A stretch of 64,000 nt of DNA from Falsibacillus pallidus (GTDB lineage: Bacteria; Bacillota; Bacilli; Bacillales; DSM-25281), in assembly GCF_003350505.1 (NCBI RefSeq), contig NZ_QQAY01000001.1, positions 1-64,000 on the forward strand, in the 5' to 3' direction. The notes under the pieces are model-generated. The model did not search any database and was not told the origin of the DNA. It saw nothing but the letters and a program-made list of their open reading frames with translations. Positions 8,595 to 20,168 of the stretch are shown here, piece after piece (within the stretch, counting starts at the first letter, position 1; the number at the start of each line of letters is the position of its first letter). The position numbers and the translations under genes are program-made.

Positions 8595-9848
8595 CTATCG
8601 CTTGTATCGTTTGATTGCACCTGTTATCGGGTGATCCACTAAAGAATACCCCTTTGTAAAATATCTTTGCTCCTCTTCTTGAAAAGACAGCTCCCTCAAT
8701 ATCGTTTCACCTTTTAATTGTGAAAGCAGCTTTCCTTCTGTGGATGGAATCCATGCTTCATATTCTTCCATTAGGCTTATCGCCATCTCTTCCACTTTTA
8801 TGAGAAGGGCATGGCGGTCATTTTCATCATAAGCACTAATCTTAATTTGCTTTGATTGAGATGAAGGAATGAACCCTTCATGAATTTGATCGATTTTATT
8901 ATAAACAGTCAACTGCGGCAAATGATCCATATCCAATTCTTTCAGAAGACCATTCACCGTGCTTTGGTGATTTTCATAATCAGGATTGGAACTATCTACA
9001 ACATGAAGCAAGAGGTCCGCTTCTTTCACTTCCTCTAGGGTGGACCTGAAAGCTGCAATAAGCGTAGTAGGCAAATCCTGGATGAATCCTACGGTATCCG
9101 TAAGTAATGCAGTATATCCGCTTGGCATGATCATTTTTCGCGTCATTGGATCCAACGTGGCAAATAATTGATTTTCTTCATAGGAATCAGCTGCGGAAAG
9201 TCGATTGAATAAGGTTGATTTCCCGGCATTCGTGTAGCCCACCAATGCAATCTGAAAAGTTTTATTCTTTTTCCTGCGCTCCCTGTACCGATCCCGGTGC
9301 TGAACGATTACCTTCAATTGATTTTTTATTTCATCAACTTTCCGGCGAATATGCCTGCGGTCAGATTCCAATTTTGTTTCACCTGGGCCGCGGGTCCCGA
9401 TTCCTCCACCAAGGCGCGACAGTTCAATCCCTTTCCCGCCAAGGCGAGGCAGCATGTATTGAAGCTGAGCAAGTTCAACTTGGAGCTTACCTTCTTTGGA
9501 GCGGGCCCTCTTCGCAAAAATATCCAGTATCAACTGTGTACGGTCAATCACTCTGCAATTTAATTCTTTTGATAAATTCCTCATTTGGCTGGGGGAAAGT
9601 TCATCATTAAAAATGATCAGATCAGGCTCCAACTCCTCTTCGAGTATGGACAGTTCTTCCAGCTTTCCTTTGCCAATGTATGTAGAAGGGTGGATACGAT
9701 CCCTTTTTTGGGAAATGGAAGCAACGACTTCCCCATCAGCTGTTTTCGTCAACGAAGCGAGCTCTTCCATCGAATAGCTGAACCGCTCATCACTCTCGTT
9801 CAACTGGCATCCAGCAAGAATGACTCTTTCATGAATTTTATCTTCCAA
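8595..9848 (-). CDS. hflX: Ribosome-associated GTPase HflX
   Basis: A 417-residue GTPase that binds the ribosomal 50S subunit and helps recycle or disassemble stalled ribosomes. The N-terminal HflX domain ([41 protein letters not shown]) is followed by a long helix and the G domain: G1 GYTNAGKST at 204-212, G3 DTVGFI, G4 NKID. The start is TTG at 9848 with AAGGA upstream; no ATG fits the family N terminus. First gene of the hflX-ynbB operon. Confidence 0.95.
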   Translation of the reverse strand: MEDKIHERVILAGCQLNESDERFSYSMEELASLTKTADGEVVASISQKRDRIHPSTYIGKGKLEELSILEEELEPDLIIFNDELSPSQMRNLSKELNCRVIDRTQLILDIFAKRARSKEGKLQVELAQLQYMLPRLGGKGIELSRLGGGIGTRGPGETKLESDRRHIRRKVDEIKNQLKVIVQHRDRYRERRKKNKTFQIALVGYTNAGKSTLFNRLSAADSYEENQLFATLDPMTRKMIMPSGYTALLTDTVGFIQDLPTTLIAAFRSTLEEVKEADLLLHVVDSSNPDYENHQSTVNGLLKELDMDHLPQLTVYNKIDQIHEGFIPSSQSKQIKISAYDENDRHALLIKVEEMAISLMEEYEAWIPSTEGKLLSQLKGETILRELSFQEEEQRYFTKGYSLVDHPITGAIKRYKR

Positions 9849-9948
9849 TTAGCATCCTTCTTTCCTGCGATTTACTATTCTTCATCTTATCAAAAACAGG
9901 GTAAAAAAACGAATCTTTCTTTTCTTGCTAAAGGTTTCAAAAAAATGG

Positions 9949-9976
9949 TTGAATTCTTCTAAACACGTGGTAAAAT
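9949..9976 (+). promoter_or_regulatory. Candidate promoter of the TRIC-type channel gene
   Basis: TTGAAT (9949-9954) and TAAAAT (9971-9976) are 16 bases apart. TGG just before the -10 gives an extended -10. Confidence 0.4.
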
Positions 9977-10038
9977 CAGATTTGGCAATCGATAGACATA
10001 TTTACCTTAGATATTTTGTAAAGAGTAGGAGAAACGCC

Positions 10039-10653
10039 ATGACATGGGAAGTATTAAGCATCATTGGGACCATTGCTTTTGCGGTTTCAGGGGCATTCAT
10101 CGCTATGGAAGAAGAATATGATATATTAGGAGTTTACATATTAGGGATCGTTACAGCTTTCGGCGGAGGGGCGATAAGGAACTTGCTCATTGGGGTGCCG
10201 GTTTCCGCCCTCTGGGAACAAGGGATGCTATTCCAGATTGCAATGCTTTCAATCACAGCTGTTTTCCTTTTTCCAAATGATCTTTTGAAGCATTGGAAAA
10301 GATGGGGAAACTTCTTTGACGCAATCGGATTATCTGCATTTGCCATCCAAGGTGCATTGTATGCAACCGAAATGCACCATCCATTAAGTGCAGTAATTGT
10401 AGCAGCTGTATTGACAGGGAGCGGCGGCGGAATCATCAGGGACCTGCTCGCAGGAAGGAAGCCGATTGTCCTTCGTTCAGAAATTTACGCTGTTTGGGCT
10501 ATCCTTTGCGGAGTAGCAGTAGGACTGAAGATGATCGATTCTCCTTTGGAACTATATGGACTATTTTTAATCACAACTGTGCTTCGTGTCCTATCATACA
10601 CCTACAAATGGAAGCTTCCTAATAGACCTTTCAGAATGAACCACCCTTTATAA
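10039..10653 (+). CDS. Trimeric intracellular cation channel family membrane protein (UPF0126)
   Basis: A 204-residue protein with seven likely transmembrane helices built from two related halves. Each half has a glycine-rich loop: GGGAIRNLLIGVPVSALWE near 43-61 and GSGGGIIRDLLAGRKPIVL near 128-146. This duplication and the GGG-x-RD signature define the YicG/UPF0126 group, structurally related to TRIC potassium-permeable channels. The ATG at 10039 has AGGAG 7 bases upstream; a longer frame from 9925 adds a basic, non-membrane leader and is rejected. It stands alone on the plus strand between hflX and spoVK. Substrate is uncertain; a glycine or cation role has been proposed for relatives. Confidence 0.88.
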   Translation: MTWEVLSIIGTIAFAVSGAFIAMEEEYDILGVYILGIVTAFGGGAIRNLLIGVPVSALWEQGMLFQIAMLSITAVFLFPNDLLKHWKRWGNFFDAIGLSAFAIQGALYATEMHHPLSAVIVAAVLTGSGGGIIRDLLAGRKPIVLRSEIYAVWAILCGVAVGLKMIDSPLELYGLFLITTVLRVLSYTYKWKLPNRPFRMNHPL

Positions 10654-10665
10654 ATAAAATCATAG

Positions 10666-10698
10666 CAAAACGCGGCTTCAATCGAAGCCGCGCTTTTA
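10666..10698. terminator. Bidirectional terminator between the channel gene and spoVK
   Basis: A 9-bp GC-rich stem CGCGGCTTC (10671-10679) with GAAGCCGCG (10684-10692), flanked by A-run and CTTTTATT. It overlaps the spoVK stop. Confidence 0.88.
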
Positions 10699-11643
10699 TT
10701 CGTTATCAGGGAAAATCAAGTCGTTGCTTCTCAGTGTAATAAGTTCATGCCGATCAAAACCATTCTGCATTAATAAACGCATTGCCTGTGCCCGAATGGA
10801 TTTTTCAATGATATTTCTCACGTAGCGTCCATTGGAAAAACTGGCAGGCGAATAAGAATTCTTGACCTCAAAAAGATGTTCTCTAAGTCTTCTCTCTGCA
10901 TCATGGCTCAGAACATATTCCTTTTCACTCATCATCCGCTTGCCAATCTCCATTAGTTCCTCAACCGAATAATCCGGAAAGCTAAAAACCAGCGGAAAGC
11001 GGGAATGGAGACCGGGATTCAAACTGAGGAAATATTCCATTTCCCTTGAGTAGCCAGCCAGAATTAAAATGAACTCGTGCTGCTTATCTTCCATATGTTT
11101 AACTAGGGTATCAATGGCTTCCTTTCCAAAATCCTTTTCTCCTCCACGGCCCAATGAATAAGCTTCATCGATGAATAAAATGCCTCCGAGGGATTTTTTG
11201 ATTAAATCCCTCGTTTTTTGAGCGGTGTGGCCTATATATTCACCGACCAGATCCGCTCTCTCTGCCTCTATTAAATGACCTTTGGACAGCACATTCATTT
11301 TTAAGAACAGTTTTCCGATTAGTCTTGCTATTGTTGTCTTACCTGTTCCCGGATTCCCTTTAAACATCATATGGAGCGCTTGTTTTCCGGCTTTCAAGCC
11401 CATTGCTTCTCTTTTTTTATTAATGTAAATCCAGGCATAAACTTCTTTTATCATTTGTTTCATATCTTCCATACCGACAAGTTCGCTTAATTCCAATTCA
11501 ATTTCACGCAGTGCCGCATGTTCTTGAGAAAGAGATTTTGGCATTAACTCTTTTTTATCAAGAGATTTTACTGCAGTCGTTTTTTGAGAGTTCAATACGA
11601 TACTGATTTGCCCGTTATTTTTCATACGGATTGGCTGATCCAA
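10696..11643 (-). CDS. spoVK: Stage V sporulation AAA ATPase SpoVK
   Basis: A 315-residue CbbX/SpoVK-type AAA protein required for spore maturation. Walker A GNPGTGKTT at about 96-104, Walker B GGILFIDEA, and the arginine-finger region SLNPGLHSRFP are intact. The TTG at 11643 is preferred: GAGGTG lies 6 bases upstream, and the protein then runs MDQPIRMKNNGQI like its relatives. GTG and TTG codons further upstream would contain that site. It sits between hflX and hfq as in B. subtilis. Mother-cell expression is expected, but no convincing sigma-E or sigma-K promoter was identified. Confidence 0.95.
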   Translation of the reverse strand: MDQPIRMKNNGQISIVLNSQKTTAVKSLDKKELMPKSLSQEHAALREIELELSELVGMEDMKQMIKEVYAWIYINKKREAMGLKAGKQALHMMFKGNPGTGKTTIARLIGKLFLKMNVLSKGHLIEAERADLVGEYIGHTAQKTRDLIKKSLGGILFIDEAYSLGRGGEKDFGKEAIDTLVKHMEDKQHEFILILAGYSREMEYFLSLNPGLHSRFPLVFSFPDYSVEELMEIGKRMMSEKEYVLSHDAERRLREHLFEVKNSYSPASFSNGRYVRNIIEKSIRAQAMRLLMQNGFDRHELITLRSNDLIFPDNE

Positions 11644-11899
11644 AGCATTCACCTCACATTCCAAACATTATACGTCTAAAGTGGGCGATGGGTGACACCC
11701 GCCCATAATCTCATTACCTAATTACATATAAAAACGTTAAATTGAAAATGAGTTTTTTGTCATTATGTGCGCTTTCCCAAGAAATATGGACATACTTAAA
11801 TACGCTGATTTTTAAAGTTCCTTCATTATCCTATTCTGCAAATTTATCATTCATGCTTTTTTCACTTTGACTCATGGTTTACATTTCCCAGTAATATAA
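11644..11899. other. Intergenic stretch upstream of spoVK, no gene seen
   Basis: AT-rich region between spoVK and the hfq terminator. No frame with a ribosome binding site was found. It should hold the spoVK promoter; a TATAATG string close to the gene (about 11668-11674, minus strand) is the only candidate -10 seen. Confidence 0.35.
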
Positions 11900-11926
11900 A
11901 AAAGGCCAAGTCATATTCGACCGGCC
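11899..11926 (-). terminator. Probable terminator of hfq
   Basis: On the minus strand GGCCGGTC ... GACTTGGCC forms an imperfect stem and is followed by TTTTTTA. It lies 20-odd bases behind the hfq stop. Confidence 0.6.
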
Positions 11927-11943
11927 CTGTATCGCTGTATTAT

Positions 11944-12177
11944 TTATTGCTGTTCATCAAAATTCAGTTGGACATTGCGCTGTGGAGCAAATGTAGAGAT
12001 TGCGTGTTTGAACACAAGCTGCTGTTTGCCCTCGCATTCGAATAGTACTGTAAAACTGTCAAAGCCTTTTACTAGTCCACGAAGTTGGAAACCATTCAAC
12101 AAGAATACGGTCACTAGTGTACCGTCTTTTCGTAATTGATTCAAAAATTGATCTTGAATATTGATAGCTTGTTTCAT
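11944..12177 (-). CDS. hfq: RNA chaperone Hfq
   Basis: A 77-residue Sm-like hexameric RNA-binding protein. Sm1 ([25 protein letters not shown]) and Sm2 ([10 protein letters not shown], variant of YKHAISTI) are present, after the [12 protein letters not shown]-terminal helix. The acidic C-terminal tail is short, as in Gram-positive Hfq. AGGAGG lies 9 bases upstream. It is 28 bases behind miaA, the usual miaA-hfq arrangement. Confidence 0.96.
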   Translation of the reverse strand: MKQAINIQDQFLNQLRKDGTLVTVFLLNGFQLRGLVKGFDSFTVLFECEGKQQLVFKHAISTFAPQRNVQLNFDEQQ

Positions 12178-12205
12178 GTAAAGTCCTCCTCTTCTATCTC
12201 TAATA

Positions 12206-13165
12206 TTATCTATTCGATTTTAAAGCAATCTTTCCTGCAATAAAATCAGATATTTTACGGAAATTTTTCTGTGAATCTTTTTGATTTGTAACATCAAACC
12301 ATTGGACATCCATTTTATTGCGGAACCAGGTCAATTGCCTTTTGGCATATCGCCTGGAATTTTGCTTAAGATTTTCAAGCGCTTCATCAAACGATGAGTT
12401 CCCATCCAAATATTCATAAATTTCTTTATATCCAATTGCCTGGATGGACTGGACATCTCGGAGATTTTTCTCATGAAGTCTTTTGACTTCCTCCACGAGC
12501 CCCTCCTGAACCATCAGCTCTACACGATGGTTGATACGCTGGTAAAGCATTTCCCTGTCCATGGTCAATCCAACGAGTGCGGTATCATAGAGCATCTCGG
12601 AATCTTGACTTTCCTGATATTCAGACATGGTTTTCCCTGTGCACTGATAAATCTCCAACGCCCGGATGACCCTTCTTACATTATTAGGATGAATATTTTT
12701 GGCACTATGAGAGTCAATACCCTTTAGGTCTTCGTATAAACCAATATTTCCTTCTATTTGTGCTCTTTGCTCTAATTTCTTTCTGAAGATTTCATCTCCA
12801 GGGGTTTCTGTAAATTGATAGTCGTAAAGGACTGCTTGTATGTATAGCCCCGTTCCTCCAACAATCATCGGCATTTTGCCCCGAGAATGAATCTCATCAA
12901 TTTTATTGCGGACAATCTGCTGGAATTCAGCAGCAGAAAAAGGTTCGCTCGGATCCTTAATATCAATTAAATGATGAGGAATCCCTTCCATCTCCTGCTC
13001 TGTAATTTTTGCTGTCCCTATATCCATTCCCCTATATACCTGCATGGAATCGCCGCTGATGATTTCACACCCAAATTCCTTGGCGAGTTCAATGCTCAGT
13101 GCTGTCTTGCCTACTGCTGTTGGTCCGATCAGTACGATCAGTTTCTTCTTTTCCAAAAAATTCAC
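12206..13165 (-). CDS. miaA: tRNA dimethylallyltransferase MiaA
   Basis: A 319-residue enzyme that transfers dimethylallyl to A37 of tRNAs reading UNN codons. Walker A GPTAVGKT at 14-21, the [15 protein letters not shown] substrate motif, GGTGLYIQA, and [24 protein letters not shown] toward the C terminus are all present. Its partner in ms2i6A formation, miaB, is at 29219-30763. First gene of a miaA-hfq unit. Confidence 0.97.
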   Translation of the reverse strand: MNFLEKKKLIVLIGPTAVGKTALSIELAKEFGCEIISGDSMQVYRGMDIGTAKITEQEMEGIPHHLIDIKDPSEPFSAAEFQQIVRNKIDEIHSRGKMPMIVGGTGLYIQAVLYDYQFTETPGDEIFRKKLEQRAQIEGNIGLYEDLKGIDSHSAKNIHPNNVRRVIRALEIYQCTGKTMSEYQESQDSEMLYDTALVGLTMDREMLYQRINHRVELMVQEGLVEEVKRLHEKNLRDVQSIQAIGYKEIYEYLDGNSSFDEALENLKQNSRRYAKRQLTWFRNKMDVQWFDVTNQKDSQKNFRKISDFIAGKIALKSNR

Positions 13166-13258
13166 TGCCTTTGTTACGTTTTCACCATCGTACCATAGAT
13201 TTGCCCATCAAAGAATACTTAACTATTATGATCCACTTTTTAAAAAGATAAACCTTCA

Positions 13259-13295
13259 AAAAGAGGGATATATACATGTCTGCACATCCCTCTTT
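13259..13295 (-). terminator. Terminator of the penicillin acylase family gene
   Basis: AAAGAGGGA (minus strand, 13295-13287) pairs with TCCCTCTTTT (13268-13259) across an 18-base loop and runs into T residues. Confidence 0.75.
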
Positions 13296-13310
13296 CTTGA
13301 TGGGAAAAAC

Positions 13311-15692
13311 TTATGGTTTCAGCGTCAGATCGCGTCCATTCTTAACCTTTCCATCTGTTCTTGTCGTGTGATACTTCCCATTGATCCAATCATCTATTTG
13401 ATCGTGGTACCATTCACTTTTAAAATGCCCAGACTGTCCGGGTCCGACAATATGGTAGGCCTTCGACATATCTGATGTATCAATGACAAACCTCCAGGAT
13501 GCGCCATGGTCGACTACACCATCTTCTTCATAGCTGGCAGCTTGGACTGTGACTTGGCTGCCGCCAATAGGGGCCGGCTTTTCATGATTGAAGAAGTAAG
13601 CTAGTATACTGGATGCCTGTGAAACAGGATGTTCAAAATAGAGTTTGTGATAATCGCCCCAAGCCCATTTCTTGGGATTGTTTCCATAGTCAGCAGAAAG
13701 CTGATCCAAAACGTTTTTCAAGGAATTGGCTAAAAGGTTTTCTATGCCTCCGCGTTCTTTCACCCAGGAACTATCTTCTCCTTTCAACGCTTTCCTTAAT
13801 ATTTCATCGGTTACAGACTGGCTTCCATCAAATAAGTCATACATGTCTACAGGAATTTCTTTCCCGTAAAGTACTTTCGGTATTTCCTTCATCCACAGAT
13901 TGAAAATAAGGGGAGCGGATGCATCTTTATCATCAACGAAATCCCAGTCCCCAAGGATTTCCACCGCCTGTTCAGCAGTTTTAGATAATTTCACGTCTTT
14001 CAAAGCTTCCAAAAACTGAGGGATGAATTCCCTGGCATATAAATTTGTTTTATCCATCTGCAAAGCTTCCATATCTTTAACACTGATTTTATCCTTGCTT
14101 TTCAGCACCTCCTGGATTCTCATCTGACGGTATGGCTGTGCCCAAGTATTGCTGATATGGTATGGATAATCGTCGGAAACCACCTTATTGTTAGCAGAAG
14201 AAATAAATCCTTCCTCTGGATTTACGGTTTTCGGTAGTTCATCATACGGGATGAATCCTGTCCATTCATATTCATCCGTCCAACCAGGGACTGGAAGAAG
14301 CCCATCCCCTTTTTTTCTGATTGGGATTTTCCCATTTGCTTTATAAGCGATCGTTCCATCATCAGAAGCAAACACAAAGTTTTGGGTCGGTGTTTCAAAT
14401 TTTTTCAATGCTTCTTCGAACTCTGGCCAATCACTTGCTTTATTCATATTTAAAATGGCTTCAAGTTCAGATGAAGGATCGAGAGCTGTCCATCTCAAAG
14501 AAAACGCGTTTTCTCCATCAGGCTGATAAGCAAATTCCGAAATAATAGGGCCATGCCTTGTTATGGTGACTTTATATGGAATGGTTTCTTCTCCATTGAT
14601 GCGGATTGGCTCATCTATTACTTTTGCTTTTTCCCATTGTCCGTTGTATAAGAATTCATTTTTATTTTCCGGATTGCGTTTTTCCATATATAAATCCTGT
14701 ACATCCGGGCCAGTATTCGTGACACCCCAAGCGATATGGTCATTGTGGCCAAGAATTATACCCGGAACTCCTGCAAAAATGACCCCGCTTACATTCATCT
14801 CCTCTGTCTGAAGCTGCATTTGGTACCAGATAGCCGGCGTTGCCAAAGATAAATGTGGATCATCTGCAAGGAGCGGCTTGCCGGATTCACTCTTTTCACC
14901 GCCGACTACCCAGTTATTGCTCCCATTGAATTCAGGTGGAATGACACTTGCAGCAAAACTATTTTTGACATCCAAATTCGTGCCTTTTATTGCAGATATG
15001 ATAGTGGGGGCATCATTTGGATAGGATGGAAATAATTCTTTTGCTTTGTTTTCAGGCAGATTCTTTAGCGCCCAATAACGGAATGCCTGCCCCTGCCAGT
15101 GGCCACCTAAATCAAATGCCATATATTTTCCGATTGTTAGGGAATCAACCGGGGTCCATTTTTCTGGTTTATAGCCCAGCAAAGTAAATTCAACCGGCAG
15201 CTTCTTATCTGCTGAAGCTTCTTTTATATATGCATTTACACCTGCCGCAAATGCTTCCATGACAGACTTTGCATTGGACGAATAGTTAGGGTAAGATGCC
15301 TCTGCAGCTCTTCTAAGACCTAAAGTCCGAAAAAATTTATCACGATCGATTGTCGCTTTGCCGATTACTTCACTTAATCTCCCTGAAGCCTGCCTTCTGC
15401 TTAAATCCATCTGAAAGAGTCGATCCTGTGCTTGTACATATCCTTGAGCCATAAATAAATCATGTTCATTATCCGCTTTCAAATGAGGAACTCCATTTTC
15501 ATCCCGAATCACTTGTACAGCAGCATTTAATCCTTTGATATGGATTGTGCCGGATATTACAGGAAGAGACCGGGATGTGTAAACGTTCACAAAAACAATT
15601 GCACTCATTCCAATCAAAAATATGATTGCTGCGGCCCATATTCCAATATTCCTTAACGCCCTTTTTCTTTTCTTCTGTATGACTGCCTCCAT
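13311..15692 (-). CDS. Penicillin acylase family Ntn hydrolase, membrane anchored
   Basis: A 793-residue S45-family amidase. Residues about 16-38 form a transmembrane anchor or uncleaved signal, so the enzyme acts outside the membrane. Self-cleavage before Ser258 (EFNG-SNNWVVGG) is predicted: it gives the new N-terminal nucleophile serine of the beta chain. QGYVQAQDRLFQMDLSRRQASGRLSE near 83-108 is the typical alpha-chain signature. GHNDHIAWGVTNTGPDVQDLY and NPKKWAWGDYHKLYFEHP are also typical. Substrate cannot be deduced; acyl-homoserine lactones, beta-lactams and cell-wall amides are all possible for the family. It stands alone between miaA and glpD with its own terminator, suggesting an accessory gene. 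The ribosome binding site (AGGGGGAA) is about 12 bases from the ATG, slightly far. Confidence 0.9.
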   Translation of the reverse strand: MEAVIQKKRKRALRNIGIWAAAIIFLIGMSAIVFVNVYTSRSLPVISGTIHIKGLNAAVQVIRDENGVPHLKADNEHDLFMAQGYVQAQDRLFQMDLSRRQASGRLSEVIGKATIDRDKFFRTLGLRRAAEASYPNYSSNAKSVMEAFAAGVNAYIKEASADKKLPVEFTLLGYKPEKWTPVDSLTIGKYMAFDLGGHWQGQAFRYWALKNLPENKAKELFPSYPNDAPTIISAIKGTNLDVKNSFAASVIPPEFNGSNNWVVGGEKSESGKPLLADDPHLSLATPAIWYQMQLQTEEMNVSGVIFAGVPGIILGHNDHIAWGVTNTGPDVQDLYMEKRNPENKNEFLYNGQWEKAKVIDEPIRINGEETIPYKVTITRHGPIISEFAYQPDGENAFSLRWTALDPSSELEAILNMNKASDWPEFEEALKKFETPTQNFVFASDDGTIAYKANGKIPIRKKGDGLLPVPGWTDEYEWTGFIPYDELPKTVNPEEGFISSANNKVVSDDYPYHISNTWAQPYRQMRIQEVLKSKDKISVKDMEALQMDKTNLYAREFIPQFLEALKDVKLSKTAEQAVEILGDWDFVDDKDASAPLIFNLWMKEIPKVLYGKEIPVDMYDLFDGSQSVTDEILRKALKGEDSSWVKERGGIENLLANSLKNVLDQLSADYGNNPKKWAWGDYHKLYFEHPVSQASSILAYFFNHEKPAPIGGSQVTVQAASYEEDGVVDHGASWRFVIDTSDMSKAYHIVGPGQSGHFKSEWYHDQIDDWINGKYHTTRTDGKVKNGRDLTLKP

Positions 15693-15774
15693 ACTCTGCT
15701 TATTCCCCCTTCTTTTCTATTTAATTTATTTGCTATGGAAATGGAAAATCCTTCTTCTTAGAGACTTCATCAGC

Positions 15775-15808
15775 AAAAAAGAAACCCCGACCTAAGTCAG
15801 GGCTTCTT
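15775..15808 (-). terminator. Terminator of glpD
   Basis: GAAGCCCTGAC ... GTCGGGGTTTC imperfect stem on the minus strand, followed by TTTTTTG. Confidence 0.82.
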
Positions 15809-15813
15809 CATGA

Positions 15814-17469
15814 TTATTGAATATCAACCGGCTCTACGGCATCCTTTAATTCTTTTTCTAACTCGGCTGTATATTGTGCAAACTCTTCCTTTTTCCATCC
15901 TAATGATTTTCCCATATGATCAATGACTGGTTTCTTCCATTCATTCACCCAGCTGCGATCAAAGAACAGCGCGCCTGTCCGGCGAATAAAGAAATCTACA
16001 GGCTTGTAAACCATTTCATGATCAATGGCATACTGCAGTTCTGCATATATTTTTGAAGGAAGATTCGTTTTATTGGTTTTAACATATTTTAAAATGATTT
16101 CGGCGTTTGTTCCATATTTTTGTGCAATTTCCCTTCCTACCTCTGCTGGCAATCCGACCGCTGCTGCTTTGGATTCAAAAGATTCAACGTACCTTTCCAT
16201 TTGTGCTGAACCTCCAAAATCTCCTCCGGATATTGGAAGGTGCTTAGTTTGGCATCCTTTATAACGCGGGCTGCCAGATTCAGTAATTCTTTCAGCTACC
16301 AGATTGACTACTGTTTCTGCCATTTTCCTGTAGCCTGTAAGCTTTCCGCCTGCAATTGTGATGAGTCCGCTTTCTGCTTCCCATACTTCATCTTTCCGTG
16401 AAATTTCAGAAGGATCTTTGCCTTCTTCATATATAAGCGGCCTTACGCCAGCCCAGCTTGATTCCACATCCTCTTTTGCTACTTTCACTTCAGGGAACAT
16501 AAAATGAATCGCCTTTAGGATATAATCGCGATCCTCTTTTGTCATTTTAGGATTCGCTTTGTCCCCGTCAAAGAAAGTATCAGTTGTACCGACATACGTT
16601 TTGCCATCCCTCGGAATGGCAAAGACCATCCTCTTGTCCGGGGTATCAAAATAGATCGCTTGCTTCAACGGGAACTTTTCTTGGCTTATGACAAGATGTA
16701 CTCCCTTTGTAAGGCGAAGCTCCTTATTATTTTTAGCATAGTCATTACCCCTAACTTGATCGACCCATGGCCCAGCGGCATTCACAACCTTTTTCGCCTT
16801 GACAGGGAATGCTTCTCCGCTAAGAAGATCTCCAATATGGACTCCGATGATTTGTTTATTTTGATAAATAAATTGATTTGCTTTGGCATAATTCAATACA
16901 TGCGCCCCTCTTTGGACCGCTTCCTTCATGACTTCTATGGTAAGTCGGGCGTCATCTGTACGATACTCGACATAATAGCCTCCCCCTTGCAGCCCGTCTT
17001 TTTTGACTAACGGTTCTTTTTGAAGTGCAGCTTCACGGCTCAGCATCTTTCTTTTTTCGGATTTTTTGACCCCTGCAAGAAAATCATATACTCGAAGCCC
17101 TACTGAGGTACTGAATTTACCAAATGTTCCTCCTTTATGGATTGGAAGAAGCATCCATTCGGGAGTCGTAACATGTGGTCCGTTTTCATAAACAATGGCC
17201 CGTTCCTTTCCGACCTCCGCGACCATTTTCACTTCAAATTGCTTTAAATACCTGAGTCCTCCATGAACAAGTTTCGTGGAACGGCTGGAAGTTCCTGCTG
17301 CAAAGTCCTGCATTTCGACCAGCGCGACTTTCATCCCCCTTGTCACTGCATCCAAGGCAATCCCTGCACCAGTGATCCCTCCTCCTATGACAAGCAAATC
17401 GTAAGCATCCGTTTTCATTTTTCGCACTGTTTCACTGCGATTTATATTAGAAAATGTTTGTTTGTTCAT
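15814..17469 (-). CDS. glpD: Aerobic glycerol-3-phosphate dehydrogenase
   Basis: A 551-residue FAD-dependent, membrane-associated enzyme that oxidises glycerol-3-phosphate to dihydroxyacetone phosphate and feeds electrons to menaquinone. The N-terminal dinucleotide fold [18 protein letters not shown] (about 24-41) and [17 protein letters not shown] are diagnostic. A DAO C-terminal domain follows. AGGAGG lies 8 bases upstream of the ATG. It is preceded by a terminator leader (17502-17560) of the GlpP antitermination type and is last in the glpP-glpF-glpK-glpD set. Confidence 0.97.
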   Translation of the reverse strand: MNKQTFSNINRSETVRKMKTDAYDLLVIGGGITGAGIALDAVTRGMKVALVEMQDFAAGTSSRSTKLVHGGLRYLKQFEVKMVAEVGKERAIVYENGPHVTTPEWMLLPIHKGGTFGKFSTSVGLRVYDFLAGVKKSEKRKMLSREAALQKEPLVKKDGLQGGGYYVEYRTDDARLTIEVMKEAVQRGAHVLNYAKANQFIYQNKQIIGVHIGDLLSGEAFPVKAKKVVNAAGPWVDQVRGNDYAKNNKELRLTKGVHLVISQEKFPLKQAIYFDTPDKRMVFAIPRDGKTYVGTTDTFFDGDKANPKMTKEDRDYILKAIHFMFPEVKVAKEDVESSWAGVRPLIYEEGKDPSEISRKDEVWEAESGLITIAGGKLTGYRKMAETVVNLVAERITESGSPRYKGCQTKHLPISGGDFGGSAQMERYVESFESKAAAVGLPAEVGREIAQKYGTNAEIILKYVKTNKTNLPSKIYAELQYAIDHEMVYKPVDFFIRRTGALFFDRSWVNEWKKPVIDHMGKSLGWKKEEFAQYTAELEKELKDAVEPVDIQ

Positions 17470-17501
17470 TTACCTAACCTCCTAGTTGTCTTTACGGCAA
17501 A

Positions 17502-17560
17502 CAAAAAGAGACCACTAACTGACATTATGGAATGGGTGCCATAATGCAGTGTGGTCTCTC
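17502..17560 (-). promoter_or_regulatory. GlpP-type terminator/antiterminator leader of glpD
   Basis: On the minus strand AGAGACCAC (17559-17551) pairs with GTGGTCTCT (17515-17507), with an inner CATTATGG/CCATAATG stem. A T-run and TTTG follow. A strong terminator sits between glpK and glpD, upstream of the coding start. In bacilli GlpP with glycerol-3-phosphate allows read-through of such a leader. It shares GAGAGANNCACAC with the glpF leader. Confidence 0.85.
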
Positions 17561-17607
17561 CTGTTCTCCAACCGAATTATTAACTTGATATTATTGTAGC
17601 ATATATT

Positions 17608-19116
<1,509 letters not shown>

Positions 19117-19941
19117 TTATGCAGTCAATCTTTTTTCTTTAATACTTTCTTTTTCACCTTTATCTAAAAGAAGAGATACTGCCAATACTACCAGTATTAC
19201 AGCTAATATCCACCAAAGTGCCTGTGTCATCTTTCCTTCGAATACCGCTTTGTAGAATACCCCTCCAAAGGATCCCCCGAGCGCCGGTCCGACAACAGGA
19301 ATCCAAGCATATCCCCAATTGGAAGATCCTTTCCCATGAATCGGTAAAAGGAAATGTGCTATTCTTGGCCCAAGATCCCTCGCTGGGTTGATCGCATATC
19401 CTGTCGTCCCGCCAAGAGATAATCCAATACTGACAATTAAAAATCCTACAATAAATGGATTTAGGCCATCAGTAAACTTATTCGCTCCGATTGATAAAAT
19501 TCCTACCACAAGAACAAAAGTACCAATCATTTCACTAAGTAAATTAGAAAAATAATGCGGGATTGCTGGTCCAGTTGCAAATACACCAAGTTTGACTCCC
19601 GGGTCATTTGTGGCCTTCCAGTGAGGCAGATAATGCAGATAGACAATTGCTGAACCAATCATAGCTCCAAGGAATTGCGCCAGGATATAGCTTGGTACAT
19701 CCTTCCAAGGAAAATCTCCTTTAAATGCCAACCCCAGGGTTACAGCAGGATTTAAATGAGCACCGCTATATTGACCGACTGCATATACTCCTACGGCAAC
19801 GGCGAGCCCCCATCCCATCGTAATGACAATCCATCCTGAGTTTTGTGCAAATGATTTTTTCAAATTCACGCCAGCGCAGACTCCTGCACCCAATATGATT
19901 AAAATGGCTGTTCCAACCAATTCTGCTAAAAATGGCGACAT
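19117..19941 (-). CDS. glpF: Glycerol uptake facilitator GlpF
   Basis: A 274-residue aquaglyceroporin with six membrane-spanning helices and two half-helices. Both NPA boxes are present: HLNPAVTLG and AINPARDLG; the latter Asp is typical of glycerol facilitators. The ATG at 19941 has GGAGGGG 7 bases upstream; an upstream extension to 20028 would run into the leader terminator. It leads the glpF-glpK unit. The C-terminal tail is basic and cytoplasmic. Confidence 0.97.
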   Translation of the reverse strand: MSPFLAELVGTAILIILGAGVCAGVNLKKSFAQNSGWIVITMGWGLAVAVGVYAVGQYSGAHLNPAVTLGLAFKGDFPWKDVPSYILAQFLGAMIGSAIVYLHYLPHWKATNDPGVKLGVFATGPAIPHYFSNLLSEMIGTFVLVVGILSIGANKFTDGLNPFIVGFLIVSIGLSLGGTTGYAINPARDLGPRIAHFLLPIHGKGSSNWGYAWIPVVGPALGGSFGGVFYKAVFEGKMTQALWWILAVILVVLAVSLLLDKGEKESIKEKRLTA

Positions 19942-20008
19942 ACTAATCCCCTCCAATAAGTAATACGAGCTGCTTGATAAATTTGATTGCTTGTCCGTTA
20001 AAAGGCAA

Positions 20009-20066
20009 TAAAAAAGAGAGAAACACACAGCTTGCCCACTAGTAAGGCAATGTGTGATTCTCTCAA
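20009..20066 (-). promoter_or_regulatory. GlpP-type terminator/antiterminator leader of glpF-glpK
   Basis: On the minus strand GAGAGAATCACACATTGCC (20064-20046) pairs with GGCAAGCTGTGTGTTTCTCTC, then TTTTTTATT follows. This is a long intrinsic terminator in the leader, about 70 bases ahead of the glpF start. Same design as the glpD leader and a probable GlpP target. Confidence 0.87.
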
Positions 20067-20168
20067 TTCTCTATCACGGACTATTAACTTGCTTTTATGG
20101 TACATCAGAATGAAAACGTTGTCAATTCATTAATTAAAGGTTTTATTCACAAAAATTAACAGCGTGAC

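Noticed and set aside
9215-9962. Several open frames on the plus strand opposite hflX
   Set aside because: Shadows of the hflX reading frame; no ribosome binding sites or recognisable domains.
19942-20028. N-terminal extension of GlpF
   Set aside because: The upstream codons lie inside the leader terminator, and GGAGGGG fits the ATG at 19941.
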